A stretch of 21,617 nucleotides of DNA from Pseudomonadota bacterium (lineage in GTDB: Bacteria; Pseudomonadota; Gammaproteobacteria; Burkholderiales; Burkholderiaceae_C): assembly GCA_023435325.1 (NCBI GenBank), contig JAEYRT010000026.1, forward strand, positions 1 to 21,617, given 5' to 3'. Below, in pieces: positions 14,227 through 20,900 of this stretch. Position numbers and translations under genes: made by a program. Position 1 is the first letter of the stretch. Every line of letters starts with the position of its first letter. The notes below the pieces were generated by a model that was given only the letters and a program-made list of their open reading frames with translations, did not search any database and had not been told where the DNA came from.

Positions 14227-14811
14227 ATGGAACCCATTACCGATGTGCAGCCCAAGCGCTTCACTGCTTCTGCCGCTTCAGATCCGGCCCGTGCTTCTTC
14301 GGCTGCAGCCCCCGTGCGTCCCAGCCTGGGCTTCATGCTGCAACACCCGGCCCACCTGATTGCCCTGGGCTTTGGCTCGGGCCTGGGGCGTTTCGCGCCC
14401 GGCACCGTGGGCACGCTGTGGGGCTGGCTGGCATTTCTGGTGCTGCAAATGTGGTTCACAACCGCCCAGCTGGGCTGGCTGATCGCCCTGAGCATTCCGC
14501 TGGGCTGGTGGGCCTGCACCGTGACAGCGCGCCACATGCGCGTGGCCGACCCTGGCCACATTGTCTGGGATGAAATCGTCGCCATCTGGATCGTGCTGTG
14601 GCTGACCATGCCCATGGGCTTCTGGGGCCAGTTGCTGGCCTTCGCCCTGTTCCGTTTCTTCGACGCGGCCAAGCCCAACCCTGTCCGCTGGGCCGACCGG
14701 CTCTTCAAGGGCTTCGGCCCCCGCGGTGGCTGGGGCATCATGTTCGACGACCTGGTGGCGGCCTTCTGCACCTTGCTGGTGATGGCGCTGTGGCGCCACT
14801 TGGTGGGTTGA
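14227..14811 (+). CDS. pgpA: Phosphatidylglycerophosphatase A
   Basis: Removes phosphate from phosphatidylglycerophosphate to give phosphatidylglycerol at the inner membrane. The 194 residues contain the conserved GRFAPGTVGTLWG at 54-66, WDEIVA at 114-119 (metal-binding acid pair), RFFDAAKPNPVRWAD at 143-157 and MFDDLVAA at 172-179, between three to four membrane segments. The first 35 residues are an Ala/Pro-rich extension not essential to the family. A start at residue 37 (MLQHPAHLIA) would give a more typical length. The gene sits 10 bp after thiL and 3 bp before the cinA-like gene in one transcription unit. Confidence 0.95.
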   Translation: MEPITDVQPKRFTASAASDPARASSAAAPVRPSLGFMLQHPAHLIALGFGSGLGRFAPGTVGTLWGWLAFLVLQMWFTTAQLGWLIALSIPLGWWACTVTARHMRVADPGHIVWDEIVAIWIVLWLTMPMGFWGQLLAFALFRFFDAAKPNPVRWADRLFKGFGPRGGWGIMFDDLVAAFCTLLVMALWRHLVG

Positions 14812-14814
14812 GCC

Positions 14815-15300
14815 ATGGCAGATACACACAGCTTGCACGACACGGTGACCCAGCTGGCACTGGCCTTGCAGACACGCGGCTGGATGATGGCCACGGCGGA
14901 AAGCTGCACGGGCGGCATGATTGCCGCTGCCTGCACGGATGTCGCAGGCTCCAGTACCTGGTTTGACCGCGGGTTCGTGACTTACTCCAACGCCGCCAAG
15001 ACAGACATGCTGAATGTGCCGCAGGCGCTGATTGCCCAACACGGCGCCGTCAGTGAAGCCGTGGTGCACGCCATGGCACAAGGCGCGGTGGCGCGCTCGC
15101 AGGCCCAGGTGAGCGTGGCAGTCAGCGGAGTTGCCGGGCCGGGTGGCGGATCGGCAGACAAGCCGGTGGGAACTGTCTGGCTGGCCTGGCATGTCCACGG
15201 ACTTGCACACAGCCAATGCCTGCATGTGCCGGGGGACCGTGCCGCTGTTCGCCTGGCGACCGTCCGGCAGGCCCTGGAAGGTCTGCTGCTGCGCTTGTAG
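14815..15300 (+). CDS. pncC: CinA-family nicotinamide-nucleotide amidohydrolase
   Basis: A 161-residue protein equal to the C-terminal domain of CinA (PncC), which deamidates NMN to nicotinate mononucleotide and so recycles the by-product of bacterial DNA ligase. Markers are TAESCTGG at 27-34, FDRGFVTYSNAAKTDML at about 49-65, and SGVAGPGGGSADKPVGTVW at about 104-122. It lacks the N-terminal CinA domain, which is normal for the stand-alone form. The ATG lies 3 bp after the pgpA stop, so translation is coupled. It is the last gene of the thiL-pgpA group. I see no strong terminator behind it. Confidence 0.92.
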   Translation: MADTHSLHDTVTQLALALQTRGWMMATAESCTGGMIAAACTDVAGSSTWFDRGFVTYSNAAKTDMLNVPQALIAQHGAVSEAVVHAMAQGAVARSQAQVSVAVSGVAGPGGGSADKPVGTVWLAWHVHGLAHSQCLHVPGDRAAVRLATVRQALEGLLLRL

Positions 15301-15605
15301 TCATGGCTGCAGCTCTTGCCCATCAAAAGCCGGTGCAGCGCATGCCGATGCATCCAGAGGCATTTCCCGCTCGCATCGGGCTGGTGCCCCAGCATTTTCA
15401 GGCAGTTCCGCTGGCACCCTGCCGCATTTCGCGCAAGCACTCGACGCCCGCGACTACACGAGTGCAAGCTAAGGACACCTTGACAGGGCCCGCTGGCTTT
15501 AGACAGTTTCCGCATAAAATTTTGTTCTCAAGTGTGCACTTCCGCATGAGAATGTGCTGTTGACCTCTGTGTGAAGGTCTCCGTTTGCCTCTTCAAAGTA
15601 TCTCC
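15301..15605. other. Intergenic region before the TPR gene
   Basis: This 305-bp stretch has no convincing gene. A weak hairpin GCTGG/CCAGC followed by ATTTT (15380-15398) may end the thiL-pgpA-pncC transcript. A perfect TTGACA at 15480 and a TAAAAT at 15515 resemble promoter boxes but are not correctly spaced to each other, so I do not call a promoter. TTCCGCAT occurs twice (15508-15515 and 15540-15547), 32 bp apart. A 5-bp hairpin GACCT/AGGTC lies at 15562-15579. Confidence 0.45.
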
Positions 15606-16793
15606 ATGTCTTCAGCGCCTTTGTTTCGGCTGCTTCTTGGTCGCAACATCCACTTCCGTTGGCTGCGTCCTGTCACATTGGCAGGAATGGTTGGTGCTGT
15701 GGCGCTTGGCTCGACCCTGAGTTTCGCTTCGACCGGTGATGCCACGGCCATTCAGCGCCTGCTGGACCAGGGCAAGCTCAATGATGCCGCCCAGCTCGTA
15801 CAGACCCGGCTCAAGCAAAACCCCGCAGATGTGCAAACACGCTTTCTGCAAGGCGTGATTGCGGCAGAGCAGCAAAAATACGCCCAGGCCATTCAGCTCT
15901 TTACGGCCCTGACGCAGGAATATCCCGCGCTGCCCGAGCCCTACAACAATCTCGCCGTGCTGTATGCCGCCCGGGGCGAGGAGCGCAAGGCAGCCCAGGT
16001 GCTGGAACAAGCCATCCGCACCAATCCCAGCTATGCCACCGCCCATGAAAACCTCGGCGATTTGTATGCCCGCATGGCCAGCGATGCCTATGCCAAGGCC
16101 TTGCAGCTTGACAGCAGCCGCCAGGCGGCGCAGCCCAAGCTGGCCTTGATCCGGCAGATTCACCTGAGTCCTGCGGTCGGCACAGCACCTGCCCAGCCAG
16201 TGACGGCCAGCCCTGCCGCACCTGTCGCACCTGCGGCACCAGCCCGCAGCGCCGAAGCGGCCAAAGCCCCTGCAGCTGCACCCGTTACTGCACCGGCCGC
16301 TACCACTGCGGTAGCGGCAGCGCCGCAGGCCCCGCCCACACCTGCGCGCAAGGCGGATGTTCCAACCGGTGCGAGCCAGCCCACCGCCGTTGCCCCCGAG
16401 CCCGCCAAGCCAGCGCCCGCAACGCCAGCACCCGTCAAGACAGACGATGCGCAAACTGCGAAGCAGGCGGTGCGCTCTGCCGTCGCGGCCTGGGCCAAAG
16501 CCTGGGCCCAGCAGGACATGAACGGCTACTACGCCGCCTACAGCGAAAAATTTCAGCCCCAGGGGCAAAGCCTGTCCGCCTGGAAGGCGGAACGCAAGGA
16601 CCGCATCGTCGGCAAACCTGAAATCACCGTCGATATTCAGGACCTGAAAATCACAGTGCAAGGCACCCGGGCAGAAGCGAGCTTTCGCCAGCACTATGCC
16701 TCTGGCGGCTACAAGGCAAGCACACGCAAGATTTTGCGCATGCACCAGGAAAGTGGCCAGTGGCGCATCATCCGCGAGGAAACGGGGCGGTGA
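15606..16793 (+). CDS. Exported TPR protein with NTF2-like C-terminal domain
   Basis: I do not recognise a named gene. The 395-residue protein starts with a positively charged stretch and a hydrophobic segment (about 22-41, ending LSFA-S), which suggests a signal peptide or membrane anchor. Residues 46 to about 180 are tetratricopeptide repeats (for example AIQLFTALTQEYPALPEPYNNLAVLY). Residues about 190-285 are a low-complexity Ala/Pro linker. The last ~110 residues resemble the NTF2-like domain found at the end of the next gene product (VAAWAKAWAQQDMNGYYAAY, ending QWRIIREETGR). The stop overlaps the start of the L,D-transpeptidase gene (TGATG), so the two are translated together and likely act together in the periplasm. 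A TTG at 15585 has a better ribosome site (GAAGG) and is a possible start. Confidence 0.8.
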   Translation: MSSAPLFRLLLGRNIHFRWLRPVTLAGMVGAVALGSTLSFASTGDATAIQRLLDQGKLNDAAQLVQTRLKQNPADVQTRFLQGVIAAEQQKYAQAIQLFTALTQEYPALPEPYNNLAVLYAARGEERKAAQVLEQAIRTNPSYATAHENLGDLYARMASDAYAKALQLDSSRQAAQPKLALIRQIHLSPAVGTAPAQPVTASPAAPVAPAAPARSAEAAKAPAAAPVTAPAATTAVAAAPQAPPTPARKADVPTGASQPTAVAPEPAKPAPATPAPVKTDDAQTAKQAVRSAVAAWAKAWAQQDMNGYYAAYSEKFQPQGQSLSAWKAERKDRIVGKPEITVDIQDLKITVQGTRAEASFRQHYASGGYKASTRKILRMHQESGQWRIIREETGR

Positions 16794-18061
16794 TGTCAGG
16801 CAGTTTCACACCCTGCGCCATGCACGCAACAAAGCGGTGGCTCCAGCGCGGCATGGGCATGCTCGTGCTGACGACATGCACGGTCTGGAGCAACCTGGCC
16901 ACCGCCGACACCCTCGCCTCCCAAGAGCTGGCCCGCGCCGAGAAGCGCTTGGTTGAGATCCTGGCGCAAATCGAACGCCGGGAAATGAACGATGCCTTCC
17001 GCGCCGTCAAGGCCCTGGCAGAGGAAGTCCCCACATTTCGCGCTGCCCAGCTGCTGTATGCCGATTTGCTGCGCCTGCGCACAGGCGGCGTGCCGATTGG
17101 CGAGCAACTGGCCCGCTCCCAGGAGCAGCCCAGCACACGTAACATTGGCGTGGCCGATCAGTCCATTGCGCCCACCGAGTTCTTCCAGGGGCTGCAAAGC
17201 GAATTGCAGCGCCGGCGCCAGGCCGCCATGGATCTGCCGCCGCCAGGCATGATTCCCAGCAACTTTCTGCACCTCAGCCCCCGGGTCAGACATGCGATTG
17301 CGGTGGATACCAGCCGCTCCCGCATGTATGTGTTCGCCAATGGCCCCAAGGGCGTGGAGTTGATCAGCGATTTCTACGTCACCATCGGCCGTAACGGTGT
17401 GCACAAACGCGTGGAGGGCGACCAGCGCACGCCGCTGGGCGTGTATTTTGTGGGGCGCCAGATTCCTGCCGAGCGCCTGCCCGATCTCTATGGCAAGGGC
17501 GCGCTCACGGTGAACTACCCCAATGACTGGGACCGTCTGCAAGGCCGCACCGGCAGCGGCATCTGGTTGCATGGCGTGCCTTCCGACCAGTTCGCGCGCG
17601 TGCCCCAGGCCAGCGATGGCTGCGTGGTGCTGTCCAACCCGGACATTGCATTCCTGATGGCCTCCATCGACCGGCGCACTCCGGTTCTGATCGCCGAAAA
17701 ACTGCATTGGGTCACTCCGCAATGGACGCTGCCCCAGCGTCAGGCCGATGGCTGGCGGGCAGACATCGAACATTGGCAAACCGCATGGCGCCAGGGTGAC
17801 ACCCAGAGCCTGCACACGCTCTACAGCCCGGAGATGCGGGATGCGCAAAAACTCCGCCAGCAGCGCAACCGTCTGGCCGCCCTCACCTCGCTGTCCAAGC
17901 TGTCGATCGCGGAAATGTCGGTCTACGACTGGAAAGAGGAAGCCGGCGAAATCCGCATCGTGAACCTGCACCTGGGCCAGAACACCACGGCCACGGTGCG
18001 CCAGTACTGGCGCAAAAACGAAGGCCGCTGGCAGATATTTTCGGAAGACTTTCTGAGCTGA
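16793..18061 (+). CDS. Exported YafK-type L,D-transpeptidase with NTF2-like tail
   Basis: A 422-residue periplasmic enzyme of the YkuD-fold L,D-transpeptidase family, YafK/COG3034-like. Such enzymes cross-link peptidoglycan, attach or release proteins at its stem peptides, or build related polymers. A hydrophobic segment near residues 20-38 ending NLATA-D fits a signal peptide. The catalytic domain, about 165-300, contains SGIWLHGVP (His260) and PQASDGCVVLSN (Ser274 and catalytic Cys277). DGCVV replaces the more usual GCIR. Residues about 320-422 are NTF2-like and similar to the tail of the preceding protein. The ATG at 16793 overlaps the previous stop and follows GGGGCGG. A start at residue 11 is possible. 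A bidirectional terminator follows. Confidence 0.9.
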   Translation: MSGSFTPCAMHATKRWLQRGMGMLVLTTCTVWSNLATADTLASQELARAEKRLVEILAQIERREMNDAFRAVKALAEEVPTFRAAQLLYADLLRLRTGGVPIGEQLARSQEQPSTRNIGVADQSIAPTEFFQGLQSELQRRRQAAMDLPPPGMIPSNFLHLSPRVRHAIAVDTSRSRMYVFANGPKGVELISDFYVTIGRNGVHKRVEGDQRTPLGVYFVGRQIPAERLPDLYGKGALTVNYPNDWDRLQGRTGSGIWLHGVPSDQFARVPQASDGCVVLSNPDIAFLMASIDRRTPVLIAEKLHWVTPQWTLPQRQADGWRADIEHWQTAWRQGDTQSLHTLYSPEMRDAQKLRQQRNRLAALTSLSKLSIAEMSVYDWKEEAGEIRIVNLHLGQNTTATVRQYWRKNEGRWQIFSEDFLS

Positions 18062-18071
18062 GTGTCCACAC

Positions 18072-18099
18072 AAAAAAATCCCGCGCTGCGGGATTTTTT
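18072..18099. terminator. Bidirectional intrinsic terminator
   Basis: ATCCCGC/GCGGGAT forms a perfect 7-bp stem (18078-18084 and 18088-18094) with a 3-nt loop, flanked by A7 on the left and T6 on the right. It lies between the convergent transpeptidase and SulP genes and can end transcripts from both strands. Confidence 0.92.
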
Positions 18100-18124
18100 G
18101 ATGGTCAGTGCCAGATGCAGGACC

Positions 18125-19603
18125 TCAGGTCTTCATGCGCTGTACCAGACGCTGGCTGTGCGCATCCATGCCCACCAGCTCCACCGTGCAGCCGTGCTGG
18201 TGCAGGCGGTCCACGACCTTGTCCAGCGCGCCGACGGCCGTGATGTCCCAGAAGTGCGCTCCGCTGACATCGATGCGCACGGGCAGGCCAGCCACGGCGC
18301 GCACATCAAAACGCTCGACCAGCGCGTCGGCCGAGGCAAAGAACACCTGACCGCGCACAAACCACGTGCGCTGCTGGGTCACGGGATCGTCCGCGTGCGT
18401 AACCTGCAGCATGTGGGCCACCTTGAAGGTGAAGAACACGCCCGACAGCAACACGCCGGCCATCACCCCTGCGGCAAGGTTGTGTGTGGCGATGGTGATG
18501 ACCACCGTGGCCAGCATCACGCCGCTGGACAGGCGCGGATAGCGCACCATATTGCCCAGCGATTTCCAGTCGAACGTCGAGGCCGACACCATCACCATGA
18601 TGGCCACCAGCGCAATCACCGGCACCTGCGACACCCAGGGTTTGAGCAGCACCATCAGGATCAGCAGAAACACGCCAGCAAACAGCGTGGACAGGCGCCC
18701 GCGCCCGCCGTATTTCACATTGCCCACGGCCTGGCCGATCATGCCGCAGCCGGCAATGCCACCGAATACGCTGGAAGCCATATTGGCCAGGCCCAGCCCC
18801 GTGCATTCGCGGTTCTTGTCGCTGGGGGTGTTGGTCATCTCGTCGACCACCGCTGCGGTCAGCACGGACTCCAGCAGACCCACCATGGCAATGGCCAGGG
18901 CCGGCAGCAAGATGATGCGCAGCGTCTCCAGCGTGGCGGGCACTTCAGGCAGGCCCAGCAGGGGCAGGGCATCGGGCAGCTTGCCCAAATCCGCCACCGT
19001 GGCGACCGGCAGACCCAACAGGGAAGCGATCACCGTCAGCACCACGACACAAATCAGCGGCGAAGGGATGGCGGTCAGCGCCTTCCAGCGCAGTTGCTGG
19101 CCCAGCCACGGCAAGCCGTAAATGATGGCCAGACCCAGCGCCAGCATGGCCCAGGTCGGCACATTGGCATCTTTCAGGTGCGGCAGCTGCGCCGCAAAAA
19201 TCAAAATCGCCAAGGCATTCACAAAGCCCGTGCGCACGGAGCTGGAGACAAAACGCATCAGCACGCCCAGCTTGCACAGGCCGAACACAATCTGCATGGC
19301 TCCTGCCAGCAGGCCTGCGGCAAACAGATACTGAATGCCGTGCGAGGCCACCAGCGGTGCAGCCACCAGCGCCACCGAGCCCGCCGCTGCCGACACCATG
19401 GCCGGGCGTGCACCAAAAATGGCGATCACGATGCTGATGACGAAGGAGGCAAACAAGCCCACCGAAGGGTCCACCCCTGCGACAAAGGAAAAGGCAATGA
19501 CTTCGGGAATCAGCGCAAACGTGGCGACCGCACCTGCGAGCAACTCGCGCGGAATGCTGGGCGCCCATTCCGCACGCAGGCGGGTGAGCAAGGGCAAGGA
19601 CAT
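18125..19603 (-). CDS. SulP-family inorganic anion transporter
   Basis: A 492-residue inner-membrane protein of the SulP (SLC26) family, which moves sulfate, bicarbonate or other anions. It has about 12-14 hydrophobic segments. The N-terminal signature reads LLAGAVATFALIPEVIAFS and the first part AGVDPSVGLFASF. ESVLTAAVVDEMT, with NRECTGLGLAN just after it, matches the conserved SulP core. The last ~90 residues form a STAS domain (VRIDVSGAHFWDITAVGALDKVV). I chose the ATG at 19603 (MSLPLLTRLRAEW), which fits the family N-terminus. An in-frame GTG at 19654 would add 17 unlikely residues. The substrate cannot be told from the sequence, and no carbonic anhydrase or cysteine gene is adjacent. The palindromic element B lies 65 bp upstream. 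Confidence 0.93.
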   Translation of the reverse strand: MSLPLLTRLRAEWAPSIPRELLAGAVATFALIPEVIAFSFVAGVDPSVGLFASFVISIVIAIFGARPAMVSAAAGSVALVAAPLVASHGIQYLFAAGLLAGAMQIVFGLCKLGVLMRFVSSSVRTGFVNALAILIFAAQLPHLKDANVPTWAMLALGLAIIYGLPWLGQQLRWKALTAIPSPLICVVVLTVIASLLGLPVATVADLGKLPDALPLLGLPEVPATLETLRIILLPALAIAMVGLLESVLTAAVVDEMTNTPSDKNRECTGLGLANMASSVFGGIAGCGMIGQAVGNVKYGGRGRLSTLFAGVFLLILMVLLKPWVSQVPVIALVAIMVMVSASTFDWKSLGNMVRYPRLSSGVMLATVVITIATHNLAAGVMAGVLLSGVFFTFKVAHMLQVTHADDPVTQQRTWFVRGQVFFASADALVERFDVRAVAGLPVRIDVSGAHFWDITAVGALDKVVDRLHQHGCTVELVGMDAHSQRLVQRMKT

Positions 19604-19668
19604 AAAACAAGCGTCAGAACAAGCTGGTGCGAGATGGTAGTGGTTTGCGCACACAGGCGCTGAAAATT

Positions 19669-19760
19669 AAAAAAGGAGCTGCCAGCGCTTGATACACAAG
19701 GATTTCAAATAGAAAACTATTGAAAATCCATACAGATCAAGCGCTGACAGCTCCTTTTTT
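19669..19760. repeat. Palindromic dispersed element, copy B (near-perfect nested palindrome)
   Basis: A 92-bp block with 25-bp terminal arms that pair at 24 of 25 positions. The left arm begins AAAAAAGGAGCTGCCAGCGC (19669) and the right arm ends GCTGACAGCTCCTTTTTT (19760). Inside is a second inverted repeat, GGATTTCAAATAG against CTATTGAAAATCC (11 of 13), around AAAA. The whole block can fold as one long hairpin, and its T-run ends could make it a terminator in both directions. It is the best preserved of three copies in this window and sits between the UPF0149/SEC-C gene end and the sulP start. Confidence 0.85.
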
Positions 19761-19882
19761 CAAAGCTTCTTCAAGCTTCAAAAAAGCAGGAACCAGGTCT
19801 GAACAGGGCGCAGGCACCGCTCCACCACCCAGCCAATCATGGTTTGGCTTTGAGACGTAGCAAGGGCGGTGTCAGCAGCCGA

Positions 19883-20707
19883 TTAAGCGCCGCAGCACTT
19901 CTTGAATTTCTTGCCGCTGCCGCAAGTGCAGGGGTCGTTGCGGCCAGGCTGCTCGCCCTTGACGATGGTTTCCACACGCGGGCCCATGCTGCGCCACAGC
20001 TGGCGCAGGTCGTAGACGGCCCAGATGGCTTCGCCAAAGGCGTCCAGGCGGTCCTGGCTGGTGGAGGCAGGGCCGGCTTCATCGTACAGATTCAGTTCGG
20101 GCGTACCGGTGTCGTCTTCGGTCAGATCCACGATGAATTCCATGGCCGCATCCAGCATGTCGGCCGCTTCCTTGTCGCGCGGGGCAACCCATTCCTCGGC
20201 CCAGTTTTCCACCACGAACATGAAGCCCAGCGCCCACACTTGCGCCAGCGAAGGCACTTCCTCGTCGGCCAGCTCGGCACGCTCGGCTTCGGGCAGCATC
20301 AGCAGCGCGCCACGGGTGTCCATGATCTCGGGCTGGAACGCTGCTTCGTCCTGCAGCGACTTGATGTCCGCATCGAGCTGCTCACGGATTTCGGCCAGAC
20401 GCAGTCCGGCCAGCTCCAGAAAGCGTGCCTGCTGGGCTTCGCTCTCAAAGGCTTCCAGCTTGGGCAGGGGCTGGCCTTCGGCCACTTCCAGTGTTTCGCC
20501 ATCGCCCAGCAGCATGGGCAGCCATTCGGCTGCAGGAATGTCGCGGCGCGTGCAGACCACAGCGGTCAGAAAGCCATCACAGAACTCCCACTGGGGGATT
20601 TCTTCGGCGCGCTCGCGCATGGCTTCGAGCATGTTGTCCAGCTCTTCCAGCATTTCGGTGCTCAGGGCGGTGTGGGCTTCCACAGTCTGGTTTTCGGTGT
20701 TTTCCAT
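19883..20707 (-). CDS. UPF0149 family protein with C-terminal SEC-C zinc motif
   Basis: A 274-residue acidic protein of the YecA/YgfB (UPF0149) type. The N-terminal ~190 residues contain the family pattern EFCDGFLTAVVC and a WALGFMFVVE segment. The last 21 residues are a SEC-C motif, GRNDPCTCGSGKKFKKCCGA (CxC then CC), a small zinc-binding module also found at the end of SecA that can bind SecB or ribosomes. A function cannot be assigned. YecA in E. coli has been linked to SecB and ribosomes. The ATG at 20707 is my choice. An ATG at 20719 in the same frame is equally possible, and neither has a strong ribosome site. It is divergent from the next gene. Confidence 0.88.
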   Translation of the reverse strand: MENTENQTVEAHTALSTEMLEELDNMLEAMRERAEEIPQWEFCDGFLTAVVCTRRDIPAAEWLPMLLGDGETLEVAEGQPLPKLEAFESEAQQARFLELAGLRLAEIREQLDADIKSLQDEAAFQPEIMDTRGALLMLPEAERAELADEEVPSLAQVWALGFMFVVENWAEEWVAPRDKEAADMLDAAMEFIVDLTEDDTGTPELNLYDEAGPASTSQDRLDAFGEAIWAVYDLRQLWRSMGPRVETIVKGEQPGRNDPCTCGSGKKFKKCCGA

Positions 20708-20746
20708 GGCGTATTCCATCAACAGTTAGGGGGCGGCAGGCCCATG

Positions 20747-20792
20747 TGCGAATCCGGCGATTTCCTGCATCATGCAAGTGCCGTCATTCGCA
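20747..20792. other. Nested inverted repeat in the divergent promoter region
   Basis: Three nested arms occur within 46 bp: TGCGAAT/ATTCGCA (7 bp, outermost), CGGC/GCCG, and TGCAT/ATGCA at the centre. It lies between the divergent UPF0149/SEC-C and glutamate synthase-like genes, where regulatory sites are expected. It may be an operator or part of a leader RNA. No consensus promoter boxes are clear nearby. Confidence 0.3.
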
Positions 20793-20900
20793 CAATAGGT
20801 GCAAGAAGGCAGGACTGCAGGCAGCAAGGCATGCCTGGCCGATTGGGGGGCAGTGTAGCCCGCAGGCCAAGTCCGTGCCGGTTACACAGGAGTTGTCTGC

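Noticed and set aside
13116..14936. A 606-codon minus-strand reading frame opposite thiL and pgpA
   Set aside because: Low-complexity composition without motifs, while the plus strand has two well-conserved enzymes over the same bases.
15216..15563. A small plus-strand gene running from the end of pncC into the gap
   Set aside because: It overlaps pncC in another frame, has no ribosome site near a start codon within the gap, and its product has no recognisable feature.
18062..19663. A 533-codon plus-strand reading frame opposite sulP
   Set aside because: The predicted product is rich in His, Gln and Arg with no domain, as expected of an antisense shadow in GC-rich DNA. The minus strand encodes a clear SulP transporter with a STAS domain.
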